Below, in pieces: positions 4,726-5,866 of a stretch of 5,866 nt of DNA. How positions within the stretch are numbered: the first letter of the stretch is position 1; every line of letters starts with the position of its first letter. This DNA is from CAYQAE01 sp964415445 [NCBI: uncultured archaeon] (GTDB lineage Archaea; CAYQAE01): positions 1-5,866 of the forward strand of contig CAYQAE010000070.1 in the NCBI GenBank assembly GCA_964415445.1, written 5' to 3'. Under the pieces are notes generated by a model that saw only the letters and a list, made by a program, of their open reading frames with translations, was not told the origin of the DNA and searched no databases. A program made the translations under genes and the position numbers.

Positions 4726-5866
4726 ATGTTTATGGATAAAGTTGCATATTATGCTGAAAAAAGACCTTACATGATATTATTAGTTGTTTTAGCTATTACT
4801 GGAATTTCATTTATAGGAATTACACGAATTGAAACTGAAACATCCATGGAACACTTTGTACCTGAAGGTTATGAATCAATTGAAACTACAATGGAAGTTA
4901 GTGAAATGACTGGAGGATTTAACTACGAAAATATATTAATAGAAGGTGCAAATGTAACTACATTGCAAAGAGCTAAAATACTATTACAATTTAAACAAAA
5001 TATCTCATCTGATCCTTATTTAAGTAAATACATACAAAATGTAGAAACTTATCTAGATTATGTAGGGATATATAACACCACAACTCAAGAACTTCTTCCA
5101 GATTCACAAATTGAGCCATCAATTCAAGCTAGTTTAAATAATAGTGATGTTCGTCAAAAAACAGATGGATTAATTACCCAATCTCAAGATATTACTCAAT
5201 TTAAAATCAGAATCAATGGAAGTAAAATTAATTCAAATCAAGAAGAATTCCTAGATAAATATGAATCAGTTGTATCTACTTTTGAAGATGAATATTTAGA
5301 CCAAATAAATATAACTATATCTTTAACTGGAGATTATACTCAAGACCAAGATATCAACGAAGTAATGAATACAGATAATATGATATTAATACCTGCAGCT
5401 ATAGTATTAGTAATAGTAATTTTATTTATAACATTTAGAAGAATAACTGATACAGTTTTGCCATTTTTAGTTATTGCAATCTCAGCAATTTGGACCATGG
5501 GATATATGGGTTTTGCTAAAATTCCTTTTACTATGATGATGGTTACAATTATACCTCTTATTTTGGGAATAAGCATAGCATATGCAATTCATATGCTAAA
5601 TAGGTATTATGAACTTAGAGAAGAAGGATTAAGTGCAGGAAAAGCAGTATATGAAACAACTACAACTACCGGAACTGCTGTATTTCTAACTGCTCTCACT
5701 ACCATTGTAGGTTTTGCTTCTTTTCTTATATCAGATCTACCACCTATTCAAGATATGGGCACTTTATGTATGTTGGGTGTTCTATTTAGCTTTCTTTTAG
5801 TTGTTACTCTACTTCCTGCTCTAATTGGAATACGAGATCATCACAAAGAATACAAAAGAAAAAATA
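4726..5866 (+). CDS. RND/MMPL-type membrane exporter, N-terminal half (runs off window)
   Basis: The frame is open for 380 codons to the window edge; RND proteins of this kind are usually 700 residues or more, so about half is missing. Layout: short basic N-terminus, TM1 (about 16-32), a large extracytoplasmic domain (about 33-218), then a block of helices TM2 (219-237), TM3 (244-261), TM4 (268-290), TM5 (316-335) and TM6 (346-369), ending in a basic cytoplasmic loop. TM5 carries the signature-like TGTAVFLTALTTIVGFASF, and TM4 leads into IHMLNRYYE (288-296), typical of MMPL and archaeal HAE3 exporters. In TM4 the usual G-x-D-Y is replaced by I-A-Y (A285), so the expected proton-relay Asp is absent from this half. 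It has its own promoter, so it is probably independent of the GTPase operon. Likely substrates are hydrophobic or lipid-like compounds; none can be named. Confidence 0.85.
   Translation, partial: MFMDKVAYYAEKRPYMILLVVLAITGISFIGITRIETETSMEHFVPEGYESIETTMEVSEMTGGFNYENILIEGANVTTLQRAKILLQFKQNISSDPYLSKYIQNVETYLDYVGIYNTTTQELLPDSQIEPSIQASLNNSDVRQKTDGLITQSQDITQFKIRINGSKINSNQEEFLDKYESVVSTFEDEYLDQINITISLTGDYTQDQDINEVMNTDNMILIPAAIVLVIVILFITFRRITDTVLPFLVIAISAIWTMGYMGFAKIPFTMMMVTIIPLILGISIAYAIHMLNRYYELREEGLSAGKAVYETTTTTGTAVFLTALTTIVGFASFLISDLPPIQDMGTLCMLGVLFSFLLVVTLLPALIGIRDHHKEYKRKN

Noticed and set aside
5340-5576. 78-codon minus-strand frame inside the exporter
   Set aside because: Antisense of transmembrane segments TM2-TM4; the apparent hydrophobicity is the usual mirror of membrane-protein codons.

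Overview
The window is very AT-rich DNA that looks archaeal. The evidence is TTTATA-type TATA boxes about 25-30 bp ahead of several genes, Shine-Dalgarno sites of the GGTGA/GTGAT and GAGG/AGGAG kind, T-tract terminators, GTG and TTG starts, and a set of Roadblock/LC7 proteins beside an MglA-like small GTPase. A methanogen of the Methanobacteriales type would fit, but nothing here fixes the lineage.

Left part (1-2533): the end of a membrane-anchored protein, interrupted by an in-frame TAA, is followed by two tandem, overlapping GT4-type glycosyltransferases. These two probably work one after the other on a cell-surface glycan or glycolipid. They are visibly more AT-rich than the genes to their right.

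Middle part (2534-4602): three Roadblock/LC7-type proteins and one small GTPase. The first two Roadblock genes converge tail to tail with 6 bp between their stops. The second and third diverge from a shared promoter region. The third is tightly coupled to the GTPase, whose ribosome binding site overlaps the stop of the Roadblock gene. The GTPase resembles bacterial MglA more than Ras or Arf: its G3 region is TVAGD where MglA has TVPGQ, it keeps an NKRDLP G4 motif and an Arg-Thr pair at the switch I position, but Asp replaces the catalytic Gln. Together this looks like an archaeal MglA/MglB-like switch with three candidate regulators or scaffold subunits.

Right part (4603-5866): an intergenic region with a terminator and a promoter, then the first 380 codons of an RND/MMPL-type membrane exporter that runs off the window. 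In the part visible, Ala sits where related proteins usually carry the TM4 Asp.

No tRNA, rRNA, CRISPR array or insertion sequence was seen.
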